DNA from: Chitinophagaceae bacterium BSSC1 | GTDB lineage: Bacteria > Bacteroidota > Bacteroidia > Chitinophagales > Chitinophagaceae | Assembly (NCBI GenBank): GCA_002256435.1 | Contig: NKJC01000001.1 | Coordinates: 186,001 to 250,000 of the forward strand | Reading direction: 5' to 3' | Length of the DNA: 64,000 bases | In this document: positions 16,898 through 26,383 of the stretch, one piece after another | How positions within the stretch are numbered: position 1 is the first letter of the stretch | How the letters are laid out: every line of letters begins with the position of its first letter | Translations under genes and position numbers: made by a program | The notes under the pieces: model-generated | Seen by the model: the letters and a program-made list of their open reading frames with translations, nothing else | What the model was told of the DNA's origin: nothing | The model's database searches: none

Positions 16898-19555
16898 ATG
16901 AAATCTATTTTTTCATTGCTATTCTTTTTCTTTTGCATAGTGGGTAACGCTCAATTACCTGCATATAAGAACGCTCAATTACCCATTGAACAAAGGGTGA
17001 AAGATTTATTAGGAAGAATGACGGCAGAAGAAAAGTTCTGGCAATTATTCATGATTCCAGGAAGCATTGAAAAAGGTGAAGAAGCCAAATACCAACACGG
17101 CATTTTTGGATTTCAAGTCAGTGCCGTTGGTAATAATGCTGATGCTTCTCAACAGATGATGCAATATGGTAAATCAGAAACGGCTGTTGCACTGGCCCAA
17201 AAAATCAATGCCATTCAGCGCCAGTTGGTAGAACATACCAGACTTGGAATTCCCATGATTGCATTTGATGAAGCCTTGCATGGATTGGTGCGCAATGACG
17301 CCACCGTTTTTCCACAAGCCATTGCCTTGGCTGCAAGCTGGGATACCAGTTTGGTTGGTCAAGTGGCCAATGCTATTGCAGACGAAGCAGCCGTTAGGGG
17401 CATCCGTCAAATCCTTTCTCCTGTGATTAATCTAGCCACCGATCCTAGATGGGGCAGAACCGAGGAAACTTATGGCGAAGACCCTTTCTTAACATCTGCC
17501 ATGGGCGATGCTTTTATGGGGGCATTTGAAAGAAAGGGAATCATTACTACTCCCAAACATTTTATAGCCAATGTAGGTGCTGGAGGAAAAGACAGCTACC
17601 CTATTCACGATAACGAAAGACTGTTTAGTGAAACCCATTTTAGACCCTTTGTAAGTGCTTTTAAAAACGCAGGGGCGCGATCGGTTATGACATCATATAA
17701 TTCTGTTAACGGCAGTCCTGCTTCTGCCAACGATTGGCTATTGAACAAAACTTTAAAAGACAAATGGGGATTCCGTGGATTTGTGATTTCTGACGCAAGT
17801 GCAGTTGGTGGTGCAACTGTGTTACACAATACCGCCAAGGAATATGCGGAGTCTGGCAAACAAGCCATCATGGCTGGTTTGGACGTGATCTTTCAAACAG
17901 CATGGGAACACCACAAATTATTTATTCCTCCCTTTCTAGATGGCTCTATTCCAAAGTCTGTGATTGATAGTGCAGTTGCAAGAGTGCTCACTGCAAAATT
18001 TCAATTGGGATTATTTGAAAAACCCTATGTATCAGAAAATGATCTTACGGAGTTACAGAAAAAAGCACATCAAACATTGGCTAAAAAAGCAGCCATAGAA
18101 TCGGTGGTCTTATTAAAAAACGATGAATCAATTTTGCCTTTCAAAAATAATGTCAAGACTATTGCGGTAATTGGTGAAGACGCCCAGGAAGCAAGATTGG
18201 GAGGTTATAGCGGACCTGGAACTAACCGCATCAATTTAATCAAGGGTCTAGAGTCAAGAGCAGGAAAGACTGTGAAAATCAACTATGCCAAGGGTTCTAC
18301 TCGTTTGTATAATACATTAGAAACTATACCTACAAAATATTTATACCACCTTCAAGGAAAAGATACCATTCATGGTTTAATAGGCACTTACTATAACAAT
18401 ATTGATTTGAGTGGTTCACCAGCGGTTACAAGAAATGACCAACAGCTGAATTTTAGCTGGACTCTTTATCCTCCAGACAGTAAACTAAATCTTGATTTTT
18501 ACAGTGTTCGTTGGAATGCACAACTGATTGCCCCCATGAGTGGAACCATTGAATTAGGACTAAAAGGAAATGATGGTTTTAGACTGTATGTAAATGGACA
18601 ATTAGTGATTGACCAATGGACCAAAACAGGATATAGCACCAAACTCACTACACTAAAAGTTGAGGCTGGAAAAACTTATCCTATTCAAGTTGAGTTCAAA
18701 GAGCCCAATGCCAATGCATCTATTCAACTAGTTTGGCGGGTACCTGATCAACAAAAAGCTGAATTTAATTCCGCCATTGAGCTTGCAAAAAAATCTGACT
18801 TGATCCTCTTTAATGCAGGCATTGAAGAAGGTGAATTTAGAGATAGGGCAAAACTCTCTTTACCCGGAAATCAAGAAGCATTATTAACTGAATTATTCAA
18901 ATTAGGAAAACCTGTGGTAGTTCTCTTAACTGGTGGCAGTGCCATTACCATGCAACCATGGCTAGACAAGGCTTCTGCCGTTTTGGACCTTTGGTATGCA
19001 GGTGAGCAAACAGGTACTGCATTGGCCGCTATTTTATTTGGAGATGCTAACCCAAGTGGCAAATTGCCCATTGGTTTTCCCTTGTCTGAAGGTCAGCTGC
19101 CCTATGTCTATAACCATTTACCCACTGGCAGGGGCGATGATTATAATGACCAAACCGGAAAACCCGCTTTCCCATTTGGATATGGATTAAGCTATACCCA
19201 ATTTGAATACAGTCATTTGAAGTTGGAAAAAAATTCTATTAAAGCATCTGATAGTGTTTGGGTGCAATGCCAGATTACCAATACGGGTAATTATGATGGA
19301 GCAGAAATTGTACAATTATATGTTCGCGATCAACTGGCAAGCCTTGCGCGCCCCAATATGGAGCTGAAAGGGTTTCAAAAAATATTTCTGAAAAAAGGGG
19401 CATCTGCTACTGTGAAATTTCTAGTAACGCCAGCTCAATTAGAAATGCTCAATGAACAAATGCAACCCGTTGTTGAGCCAGGAGAATTTAGAATCATGAT
19501 TGGTGCATCTTCCAATGACTTTAAATTGAAAGGGCTATTAAGGGTGGTGCAATAG
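16898..19555 (+). CDS. Glycoside hydrolase family 3 beta-glycosidase with PA14 domain
   Basis: An exported enzyme that probably removes terminal beta-linked glucose or xylose from oligosaccharides. The 885-residue sequence has a signal peptide (residues 1-18), a GH3 N-terminal barrel with LSPVINLATDPRWGR, and Asp299 in FRGFVISDASAVGG at the catalytic nucleophile position. A PA14 insert lies at about 485-625 (GLIGTYYNN to QLVWRVPD) inside the GH3 C-terminal sandwich, which resumes at FNAGIEEGEFRDR. A fibronectin III-like domain ends the protein (about 790-885). There is no SusC/SusD pair nearby, so this is not a typical polysaccharide locus. Confidence 0.94.
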   Translation: MKSIFSLLFFFFCIVGNAQLPAYKNAQLPIEQRVKDLLGRMTAEEKFWQLFMIPGSIEKGEEAKYQHGIFGFQVSAVGNNADASQQMMQYGKSETAVALAQKINAIQRQLVEHTRLGIPMIAFDEALHGLVRNDATVFPQAIALAASWDTSLVGQVANAIADEAAVRGIRQILSPVINLATDPRWGRTEETYGEDPFLTSAMGDAFMGAFERKGIITTPKHFIANVGAGGKDSYPIHDNERLFSETHFRPFVSAFKNAGARSVMTSYNSVNGSPASANDWLLNKTLKDKWGFRGFVISDASAVGGATVLHNTAKEYAESGKQAIMAGLDVIFQTAWEHHKLFIPPFLDGSIPKSVIDSAVARVLTAKFQLGLFEKPYVSENDLTELQKKAHQTLAKKAAIESVVLLKNDESILPFKNNVKTIAVIGEDAQEARLGGYSGPGTNRINLIKGLESRAGKTVKINYAKGSTRLYNTLETIPTKYLYHLQGKDTIHGLIGTYYNNIDLSGSPAVTRNDQQLNFSWTLYPPDSKLNLDFYSVRWNAQLIAPMSGTIELGLKGNDGFRLYVNGQLVIDQWTKTGYSTKLTTLKVEAGKTYPIQVEFKEPNANASIQLVWRVPDQQKAEFNSAIELAKKSDLILFNAGIEEGEFRDRAKLSLPGNQEALLTELFKLGKPVVVLLTGGSAITMQPWLDKASAVLDLWYAGEQTGTALAAILFGDANPSGKLPIGFPLSEGQLPYVYNHLPTGRGDDYNDQTGKPAFPFGYGLSYTQFEYSHLKLEKNSIKASDSVWVQCQITNTGNYDGAEIVQLYVRDQLASLARPNMELKGFQKIFLKKGASATVKFLVTPAQLEMLNEQMQPVVEPGEFRIMIGASSNDFKLKGLLRVVQ

Positions 19556-19576
19556 TTTTAGTTGCTTACAAACTAG

Positions 19577-20029
19577 CTAAACCCCAAACTGACTCAGGTG
19601 ATGGTCCAAGTGCTTGTATAACATATTGTTCCACTCTGTTACATTGAGTTTACCAAAGGAATGGGATTCTCTACCATCAAAATAAGTAGGCCCGTTTTCT
19701 AAGGTCTGGTTAATATGATTGATGAGTCTGGTTCTTTCTTTTTCAAATTGCTTGGCATCAGAAATAATAAAGGCTGGAGCTGTTGGGCTATTATGCGCAT
19801 AAGGCTTTTCTGTAACCACTTTATTTTTAATCACCAGTTTCAAAAACAGCTTTAAGATTGGATTGGGTTTTGGATGAATGTTTTCATAAATCATCTCATA
19901 ACTCACATTGCAATGGGCCAACATTTGAGCCACATTCATCTTACCCCATTTTGCTGGGGTTTCTGGAGTTAATTTGTTAATCCTGTTAAGAATTTGATGC
20001 ACGTCAATGGGATCAAATACGCTTTTCAT
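19577..20029 (-). CDS. DUF1569 family protein
   Basis: The product (150 residues from Met3, 152 from the first ATG at 20035) has the DUF1569 pattern: WGKMNVAQMLAHC near residue 30 and YKHLDHHLSQFGV at the C-terminus, both with histidines placed as in DinB-like four-helix metal proteins. Function of the family is unknown to me. It follows aroE by about 20 bases and probably shares its transcript. Confidence 0.85.
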   Translation of the reverse strand: MKSVFDPIDVHQILNRINKLTPETPAKWGKMNVAQMLAHCNVSYEMIYENIHPKPNPILKLFLKLVIKNKVVTEKPYAHNSPTAPAFIISDAKQFEKERTRLINHINQTLENGPTYFDGRESHSFGKLNVTEWNNMLYKHLDHHLSQFGV

Positions 20030-20053
20030 GTTCATGAGGTTTGATGTAGGGAA

Positions 20054-20791
20054 TCAAATGGCTTCATTCCAAATGCGCCAACTTTCTTCTGCTTGTAAGA
20101 TAAGCATTTCCCATCCATTTTGAATACTAGCACCCTGGGCCTTACCCTTTGCCAAAAACTGGGTTTCAGTAGGGTTATAGACTAGGTCAAACAAATGATG
20201 CTGTTCATTCATGAATTGATAAGGTAAATTGGGACTTGCGTCTATATTGGGATACATTCCCAAGGGTGTTGTATTAATGATCAAGTTATGCAACTCCATA
20301 GTGGCTTGGTCAATCTGTTCATAAGTGATGGTGGTTTCAGAGGCAGTTCTAGACACGGACTTATAAGCAATGCCTAGTTTCCTCAATACCCATTCTACTG
20401 CTGCAGATGCTCCCCCTGTTCCCAATATCAGGGCATGCTGATGGTGCGGTTTTAAAAATGGTGCAAGTGTTTGCTCAAAACCAACCACATCTGTATTATA
20501 TCCAATGCGCTTGCCATCTACAATGCGCACACAATTACAGGCGCCTATTTCTATTACCGCTTGGGAAGCTTGGTCCAGAAAAGCAAGCACCGCTTTTTTA
20601 TATGGAATAGTAATATTAAAACCTTCTAGCCCATGGCGATGGTCCAAGATATCTTGTAATGCGTCAATATTGGGTAAAGAAAAATTCTCGTAGGCAGCAT
20701 CCTTTAGTCCCAAGTTTTGAAACTTTTCCGTGAAATATTTCTGGGAAAAAGAATGCGACAAGGGATAACCCAACAAACCATACAAACGCAT
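20054..20791 (-). CDS. aroE: Shikimate 5-dehydrogenase
   Basis: It reduces 3-dehydroshikimate to shikimate with NADPH in the chorismate pathway. At 245 residues it is a little short for AroE. It has the substrate motif YPLSHSFSQ, the catalytic lysine in NITIPYKK, the Asn/Asp pair GYNTDVVGF, and the nucleotide loop LGTGGASAAVEW. It lies 10 bases after the phosphosulfolactate-synthase gene on the same strand. Confidence 0.95.
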   Translation of the reverse strand: MRLYGLLGYPLSHSFSQKYFTEKFQNLGLKDAAYENFSLPNIDALQDILDHRHGLEGFNITIPYKKAVLAFLDQASQAVIEIGACNCVRIVDGKRIGYNTDVVGFEQTLAPFLKPHHQHALILGTGGASAAVEWVLRKLGIAYKSVSRTASETTITYEQIDQATMELHNLIINTTPLGMYPNIDASPNLPYQFMNEQHHLFDLVYNPTETQFLAKGKAQGASIQNGWEMLILQAEESWRIWNEAI

Positions 20792-20801
20792 GCAATCAGG
20801 T

Positions 20802-21563
20802 TTATTTGTTTAGATACAACTCAAAAGTATCGCCACGCAAACCAATTCTCATGGCTTCCAAAGCAATCACTTCATTGGGTGCAATATTGCCCAAGTTTAC
20901 GTTGCAGCCAATCAATTCTAAGAAATACAATTGTTGCGCTTTTTGAGGTGCTTCCCAAAGGATTTTTTCGGCAGGAATCTGCGTTAAAATTTCCTGAACC
21001 AAACCCTCTCTTACTTCTCCGCTGCCGCGATAGATACCTACATTACCGGCTTCGCGCGCTTCGGCAATCACGTAAGAAGAGCCCGCTTCTAGTTCAGCGC
21101 GCATGAGTTCAATCCACTTATAAGGAGGAATAATATGTGCTGCATCTTTAGAACCAACTTCGCTCAAAACAGTAGCGTGTTTGGTTAATTTTTCAATATA
21201 ACCGCATTTTTCAGGATGGGGAATACTAATAGAGCCATCACTTACTTCTACATAATCAATTCCATAATCCTTACACATGGCTATATAGTCATCAAACTGA
21301 TTCCTAATTAGGAAGGCTTCAAACAAGGTACCACCAAAATAGATTGGGATTCCGTAAGACTGGTAGGCTTGAATTTTTTCACGCAGATTTGGTGTAACAA
21401 AGGCAGTACCAAATCCTAGTTTAATCACGTCTACGTGTGGCCCAGCTACACTCATGAAATTATGTACTTCAGGAATACTAAGCCCCTTATCCATGACCAT
21501 AGTAATTCCGTGTGCCCTTGGTTTCTTGATCCTATCTGGAATCTGCGTAAGATTAAAATTCAT
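20802..21563 (-). CDS. Phosphosulfolactate synthase family protein (ComA-like)
   Basis: ComA adds sulfite to phosphoenolpyruvate, giving (2R)-phospho-3-sulfolactate. I chose the ATG at 21561-21563 (253 residues, MNFNLTQIPDRIKKPR); the longer frame to 21605 would contain the promoter box. Family features are GITMVMDKGLS near the N-terminus, VDVIKLGFGTAF, and EAREAGNVGIYRGSGEVR. In this phylum the product might feed sulfolactate or cysteate for sulfonolipids (inference). It is followed directly by aroE and DUF1569. Confidence 0.85.
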   Translation of the reverse strand: MNFNLTQIPDRIKKPRAHGITMVMDKGLSIPEVHNFMSVAGPHVDVIKLGFGTAFVTPNLREKIQAYQSYGIPIYFGGTLFEAFLIRNQFDDYIAMCKDYGIDYVEVSDGSISIPHPEKCGYIEKLTKHATVLSEVGSKDAAHIIPPYKWIELMRAELEAGSSYVIAEAREAGNVGIYRGSGEVREGLVQEILTQIPAEKILWEAPQKAQQLYFLELIGCNVNLGNIAPNEVIALEAMRIGLRGDTFELYLNK

Positions 21564-21582
21564 TTCGTTCGATTTTCGGGTG

Positions 21583-21590
21583 CAAAAATA
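21583..21590 (-). promoter_or_regulatory. -7 box of the ComA-like/aroE operon
   Basis: TATTTTTG on the minus strand, about 20 bases before the chosen ATG, predicts a 5' leader of only about 13 bases. No clear -33 TTTG was found at the usual distance. Confidence 0.55.
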
Positions 21591-21645
21591 GGTTAAACCG
21601 TCCACATTATGGATGGATGAGCTGTTGTGGCTTTCCTAAAATGCA

Positions 21646-23067
21646 TTAGATTTTCTTACCCTTCTTATAACGGGCTACAATATCCACCACATGGTTGTTC
21701 TGGAGAATGGATGGATTGAGTTCTATAAATTTCTTGAGAAATTTGGGAGACTTTTCCATAGCAGTCTCCAATTTCAACAAGGCTTCCTTAGATTTTCCCA
21801 TTGCAAATAGCGCAGAACTTTGATAGAACAAAAACAAGGGTTTGTTTTCAGTAGCTTTCATGGCAGCTTGGGTTTGAACCAAGGCCTCGTCAAAGAATTC
21901 GGCTTTGAGCAAGCATTTAATAAGCGATTCCCAACCCGATACACTTTTGGTTTTTTGACGCACCACCATGCTAAAATATTGGATGGCTTCTTTAAATTGT
22001 TCCAAGTGCATGCGGCATTCGCCCATGGCCAAATTGTATTCAGTAATGTTTCGGTGGATTCTAGTGGCAGATTCTAAATGTTTTATAGCCATTTGCCATT
22101 GTTCTTCTAGCATATAGGTAACGGCAATCTTATAATGCAGTTTACTATCCTCCGGATTTAAATGAACGGCTTTTTTATAATGAAACCTAGCTTGAGCACT
22201 GTTTCCCATTCTGTGGTAACAGTGTCCAATGGCTTCATAGATCACGTCTTCCGGTCTAGAAAGCTCTAAAACTTTTTCTAATACTTCAATGGCTTCTTTG
22301 TATTTACGAAGACGCAAATAAGCATCGCCCATATTCCGGTAGGCATAATCAAATTTTTCGTCAATGGCCACTGCATATTGGTAGGCATCAATAGATTTCT
22401 CGTACAATTTGAGCCCCTGATAAGCCGCAGCCATATTGAACCAGGCTAGTTCATTATAGGGAAAATCGTCAATAATTTGCTGGTGTAATCGAATGCTTTC
22501 CTCGTTTCTGCCCGTAAAATCGGTCCAAAAACAAATCTTATAAAGGGCCTCCTCATTATTGGGTTCTTCCTCTAAAATCAGTTTCAAACAGTCAAATACT
22601 TTGTCAAACTCCTCATAATCATCATAAACATCGGCCAATTCAAACAACAAATCCAGTCTTTCTTCACCCGTAAATAGCTGTAAAGCCGCTTCTAATAATT
22701 CAACAGCCTTGGCCTGCTGATCTAGGGCCAAATAGGCATCTGTTTTTAAAATATAGAGGTTAACGTCATTACTATCAAAGAGTTCGGCCGTTTCCAGAAT
22801 GTTTAAAGCTTCTTGGTATTTGCGATTAGCTAAAAGCAAATCGGCTTTTTTGATCATTAAAAGGGCGGAAAAGGGGAATTGTTCTAGGCCGGTTTCGGCT
22901 GCTTCAAGGGCCTCATTGAGGTCATCCTTTTCGTCATAATAGTCAATAATCCGTTCAAAAGCGTCTTCCTCCAGAAAGGAGTGGCTACGCCCATGCTTCA
23001 GATTTTGATACTGTAGTAAAAGTTCTTTGAGTTCCTCTCGGTCTTCTTGGTACGGATTTTCCCTCAT
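21646..23067 (-). CDS. Tetratricopeptide repeat protein
   Basis: A 473-residue protein from the ATG at 23065-23067; an upstream TTG at 23115 would add 16 residues. It is built of about ten TPR units between residues 50 and 440, for example NEEALYKICFWTDFTGR and FDYAYRNMGDAYLRLRKYKEA. The N-terminus is very acidic. There is no signal peptide or transmembrane segment, so it is probably a cytoplasmic scaffold. Partners are not evident: its neighbours are the divergent small exported protein and the ComA-like gene. Confidence 0.9.
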   Translation of the reverse strand: MRENPYQEDREELKELLLQYQNLKHGRSHSFLEEDAFERIIDYYDEKDDLNEALEAAETGLEQFPFSALLMIKKADLLLANRKYQEALNILETAELFDSNDVNLYILKTDAYLALDQQAKAVELLEAALQLFTGEERLDLLFELADVYDDYEEFDKVFDCLKLILEEEPNNEEALYKICFWTDFTGRNEESIRLHQQIIDDFPYNELAWFNMAAAYQGLKLYEKSIDAYQYAVAIDEKFDYAYRNMGDAYLRLRKYKEAIEVLEKVLELSRPEDVIYEAIGHCYHRMGNSAQARFHYKKAVHLNPEDSKLHYKIAVTYMLEEQWQMAIKHLESATRIHRNITEYNLAMGECRMHLEQFKEAIQYFSMVVRQKTKSVSGWESLIKCLLKAEFFDEALVQTQAAMKATENKPLFLFYQSSALFAMGKSKEALLKLETAMEKSPKFLKKFIELNPSILQNNHVVDIVARYKKGKKI

Positions 23068-23174
23068 TGGACTATTGGTTTCTTGAATATAAAACTTTTT
23101 TTCACTTTTTTTCAAATCCCAGGCAACTTTTTTAATCTTCCTGCGTCTTACTTATATTAGGTTAACAGTACTAA

Positions 23175-23207
23175 TTGTTAAAATATTGGGAAAAAGGTTT
23201 AACTTTG
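23175..23207 (+). promoter_or_regulatory. Promoter giving a probably leaderless mRNA
   Basis: The -7 box TAACTTTG (23200-23207) has TTG at 23175-23177 with a 22-base spacer. The predicted start of transcription is at or within a few bases of the ATG at 23213. Confidence 0.6.
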
Positions 23208-23212
23208 TAAAA

Positions 23213-23569
23213 ATGACAAAAAAGCAAGCCATATTAAAAATCACCGCATCTGCCCTGTTTATCATGGCAATACAGGTGGCTTTTGCTGCTTTTTCATTCA
23301 CAGGGATTACAGAAGAAAGGGCTAAAAACAGCAAATACTCGCTGAAAAATTTAAGCAGTCTCTCTCATAAAAGTTTGAATTATTCTTCTTTGAAAAGCAA
23401 TTTGCAATTCAAGGGTATGCAAGTTTTGGGTTCTAAAGACCCATTAAATGGTACTGAAGTAAATTCTATGCTAAGATTTGATAATGGAAATACAACTTAT
23501 GTATACCCTTACAAATTCAAAGTGAAAGTGCCTACCAAATTCAAAACTCCGGTAGCTCCTCACCACTAA
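23213..23569 (+). CDS. Small exported protein of unknown function
   Basis: A 118-residue product from the ATG at 23213 (MTKKQAILKITASALFIMA), chosen because a TAACTTTG -7 box ends 5 bases upstream; the longer frame from 23186 would start inside the promoter. A signal peptide or N-terminal anchor spans about residues 7-28. The rest is basic and Ser/Lys-rich, with YVYPYKFKVKVPTKFK near the end. I do not recognise the family. Its stop codon overlaps that of the convergent gene by three bases. Confidence 0.72.
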   Translation: MTKKQAILKITASALFIMAIQVAFAAFSFTGITEERAKNSKYSLKNLSSLSHKSLNYSSLKSNLQFKGMQVLGSKDPLNGTEVNSMLRFDNGNTTYVYPYKFKVKVPTKFKTPVAPHH

Positions 23570-24204
23570 TTCATTAATCTATATCCACTAGTTGGAATGT
23601 CAAACTTGGAAGCCAATACTGGGCTCAAGCTAATTTTTTCTGCCCTATAGTTAACTAAAGTATTGTCACCTGATTCTTTGATCTGGTATTCTAATACAAA
23701 ACCAGGCACGTCTTTAAATTGGTATTCAAATTCTTTTACTGAAGGAATAATTCCGGTTGCATAATAAAGACTAAAAATACTCCCATCTTTCAAAGTAACA
23801 ACTGCTTTCTTACACTCATAACCAAGTATGGTTTTAGTTTCATTTACCAAACTAATACTCATTCCCTGGTATTGTTTGTTTGCGGCAAGCCATTGTTCTT
23901 TGCTTAACCGATTCATAAACTTATTGGCACCAAACTCCCTTAATACCACAGCCGTATTTTGTGTTTTATCATAGATCACGGACTGTTGTATGGCCGGACT
24001 AACCAAGTCTACCCTACTATCATTCCCTTTAATGTAAACTGTTTTAGCACTTTTACTAATACTATTTGAAACGTCTTTATCAACAGTGCCATCGTCTAGG
24101 GTAATTTTGAAAATAACCGTGCATTCGGCAACCACTCTTTGTTGTGCCAATACTGGGTTTGTAAACCCAAGTATCAATACCATTATGGCAATTATTATTT
24201 TCAT
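23566..24204 (-). CDS. Exported protein, possibly GLPGLI/DUF4412-like
   Basis: A 212-residue protein with a signal peptide (MKIIIAIMVLILGFTNPVLAQQ). The mature part has the pattern of LolA-like envelope proteins: VYIKGNDSRVDLVS, then ETKTILGYECKKAVV and SLYYATGIIP, similar to GLPGLI/DUF4412 proteins of Bacteroidota. The match is by eye and not firm. Its stop codon overlaps that of the convergent small exported protein; yidC lies upstream behind a terminator. Confidence 0.8.
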   Translation of the reverse strand: MKIIIAIMVLILGFTNPVLAQQRVVAECTVIFKITLDDGTVDKDVSNSISKSAKTVYIKGNDSRVDLVSPAIQQSVIYDKTQNTAVVLREFGANKFMNRLSKEQWLAANKQYQGMSISLVNETKTILGYECKKAVVTLKDGSIFSLYYATGIIPSVKEFEYQFKDVPGFVLEYQIKESGDNTLVNYRAEKISLSPVLASKFDIPTSGYRLMN

Positions 24205-24289
24205 GTTAATCCTCCTTTAAACAGTTCAATGTTACAAAATAACTAGACATTCAAACGTTAAAGCTTTAATAGCCAAAGATCTTACAATA

Positions 24290-24323
24290 AAAAAAAGGAC
24301 CCCGTTTAAAATCGGGGTCCTTT
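24290..24323 (-). terminator. Terminator after yidC
   Basis: The hairpin AAGGACCCCG-TTTAAAAT-CGGGGTCCTT (24296-24323) is followed on the minus strand by a run of eight T. Confidence 0.9.
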
Positions 24324-24327
24324 TTGC

Positions 24328-26175
24328 TTATTTTTTCTTTTGCGTTCTTTCTTTTAAATCCTGTACTTTTTTCTGACTCTCCATCATTTGTTCATATTTC
24401 TCCTGCCACTTGCTTTTGGTTTTAGGAGCTTTTCGCTTCACTTCAATCTTAGCCAAGATTTTGTCATGGTCAATGATATAGTTCTGAATCACAAATTGCA
24501 AGGCTAGTGTAATCAAGTTAGATACAGTATAGTACCAAGTTAAGGCCGATGGCAATTTGTTAAAGATAAACAAGAGCATGAAAGGGAAAATATAAGGCAT
24601 GTACTTCAACGCAGGATTGTCCTGGGTTGGGGTCATGCTCATATTATAAATAGAAATCAAAAAGCTGGTAATCACTGCTGTAATAGTGAACAAACTAATA
24701 TGATCTCCAAAGCCCATTGGAATAGTAAAAGGCAATTGGGCAATCACGTCATAAGAAGACAAATCCTTGCTCCAAAGAAATGCTTGTCCGCGTAGCGCGA
24801 TATTACTATTGAAGAAACTGTATAAGGCAAAGAAGATTGGAATCTGCAATAGGGCTGGAATACAACCACCTAATGGATTTACACCTGCTTCACGGAAGAG
24901 TTTCATTTGCTCCATAGCAAAACCTTGTTGGTCATCCCCAAATTTCTTTTTCAAGGTATCCAATTCTGGTTTTAACACTTTCATTTTTGCACCACTCAAG
25001 TAACTACTATAAGTTAATGGAGCAGTTACCAATCGAATGAATAAAGTCAATAACAATACTACCCAGCCATAATTCATGACAAACCCAGCAAAGAAGTCAA
25101 ATACATTCATGATAATGTATTTGTTAATGGGTCTAACAAAGGAATACATGTCTCTTCCTAAGTTTACAATCTTGTCCATGTCTGGAGCCTGCTTTTTCAA
25201 AATATTGAAATCGCTTGGTCCATAATAGAGTTGTAAGGGAACTGCCACTGTAGCAGCTACTGGCAATTTCATTTGTAAGCTAGCGTCAATGGTAGCAAGC
25301 TCTGTAGAAGAATCGGTTTTCCTAGCCCAGTTTACAGATCCTCCAGTAAATCCATTCTTTGCAATTAAGGTAGTATTAAAGAATTGTTGTACCACACTCA
25401 ACCATTGTACCGGCTTTTCAAACTGATGTTCGGTTTTGCTAGAGATATAATCAAAGTCATTACCTTCTGAGAAACAGATATTAGACATCTGACGCTCATA
25501 CGCTGCTGTACGCTCGTGTTGTTCGGTAACTGAATGCCATTGCATATTCAATTGCCCTTGGTTCAACAATTTATCGGCACCAGTTAATCCCAGGTTCCAA
25601 TCAATCATATAAGCATCTGGCTTAATGGTATAGCTATGTACAATGCTTTCCCCTGTTACAGATTGCATGGTAAAGCTAATTTGTTGGCTACCATCAGCTA
25701 ACTTAGTTATAGCTCCTGTATTGAAAAATAAATCACCAGTTTGAGATGCTTTATTTGATCCAGTATTTACAGCATAACTCAATTGATCCTTGTTTCCAGA
25801 AAGCACTACAGGCAAACTATCGTGCGATAGATATTTTTTGAGCAAGACAGACTGAACCCTTCCACCTTTGTTGGTGAAAGTCACTTTCATCAGACTATTT
25901 TCTACACTAGTTAAAGTTTCTGTTCCAGTTGCAGCAGTGGTAAAGTTTCCGGCAGCCGTAACACGGTAGGCGGAATCCCTTTTAATACTGTCTATTTTGG
26001 CTGTTACTGTATCTTGTATTTTTACCCTACTGGCAGCCACAATGGCCAATGAATCTTCTTGCTTTTTCTTCATTTCTACCAAGGCAGTTTGCTGCTTATT
26101 GGTGTACCAGAAATAAAGGAAAAACAAAATACCCAGCAGCACAAACCCAATTACCGAATTCTTGTCCGTCTTCAT
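24328..26175 (-). CDS. yidC: Membrane protein insertase YidC
   Basis: YidC inserts and folds inner-membrane proteins alone or with SecYEG. The 615-residue protein has the Gram-negative layout: an N-terminal membrane helix (residues 8-25, FVLLGILFFLYFWYT), a periplasmic beta-sandwich (about 60-350), then the conserved insertase core from about 370 with VTAPLTYSSYLSGAKM, FREAGVNPLGGCIPALLQIP and later helices. The C-terminus is strongly basic (KRKAPKTKSKW...), fitting ribosome contact. It has its own promoter and terminator and appears monocistronic. Confidence 0.97.
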   Translation of the reverse strand: MKTDKNSVIGFVLLGILFFLYFWYTNKQQTALVEMKKKQEDSLAIVAASRVKIQDTVTAKIDSIKRDSAYRVTAAGNFTTAATGTETLTSVENSLMKVTFTNKGGRVQSVLLKKYLSHDSLPVVLSGNKDQLSYAVNTGSNKASQTGDLFFNTGAITKLADGSQQISFTMQSVTGESIVHSYTIKPDAYMIDWNLGLTGADKLLNQGQLNMQWHSVTEQHERTAAYERQMSNICFSEGNDFDYISSKTEHQFEKPVQWLSVVQQFFNTTLIAKNGFTGGSVNWARKTDSSTELATIDASLQMKLPVAATVAVPLQLYYGPSDFNILKKQAPDMDKIVNLGRDMYSFVRPINKYIIMNVFDFFAGFVMNYGWVVLLLTLFIRLVTAPLTYSSYLSGAKMKVLKPELDTLKKKFGDDQQGFAMEQMKLFREAGVNPLGGCIPALLQIPIFFALYSFFNSNIALRGQAFLWSKDLSSYDVIAQLPFTIPMGFGDHISLFTITAVITSFLISIYNMSMTPTQDNPALKYMPYIFPFMLLFIFNKLPSALTWYYTVSNLITLALQFVIQNYIIDHDKILAKIEVKRKAPKTKSKWQEKYEQMMESQKKVQDLKERTQKKK

Positions 26176-26194
26176 ATCAAATTTTATTGAGCGG

Positions 26195-26202
26195 CAAAGG
26201 TA
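26195..26202 (-). promoter_or_regulatory. -7 box of yidC
   Basis: TACCTTTG followed by CCGC on the minus strand, 19 bases before the ATG. The TTTGCCGC context is shared with the fusA and MFS promoters and partly with sucD. Confidence 0.65.
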
Positions 26203-26383
26203 GTATTTGCAGTTTAGATTGGGAATTGGGAATTTTAAAATTATCCAAGCGTTAAAATAGCTTTAAAACAGGCATTTGCAGCCTTTGTATGGGAAATTCA
26301 TCGTTTCTTTACCATCACCGCTTCAACCAAGCATCTTTTCAAGGGTATTCCCAACTTCCACTTTCACATATTCAATTTTGACT

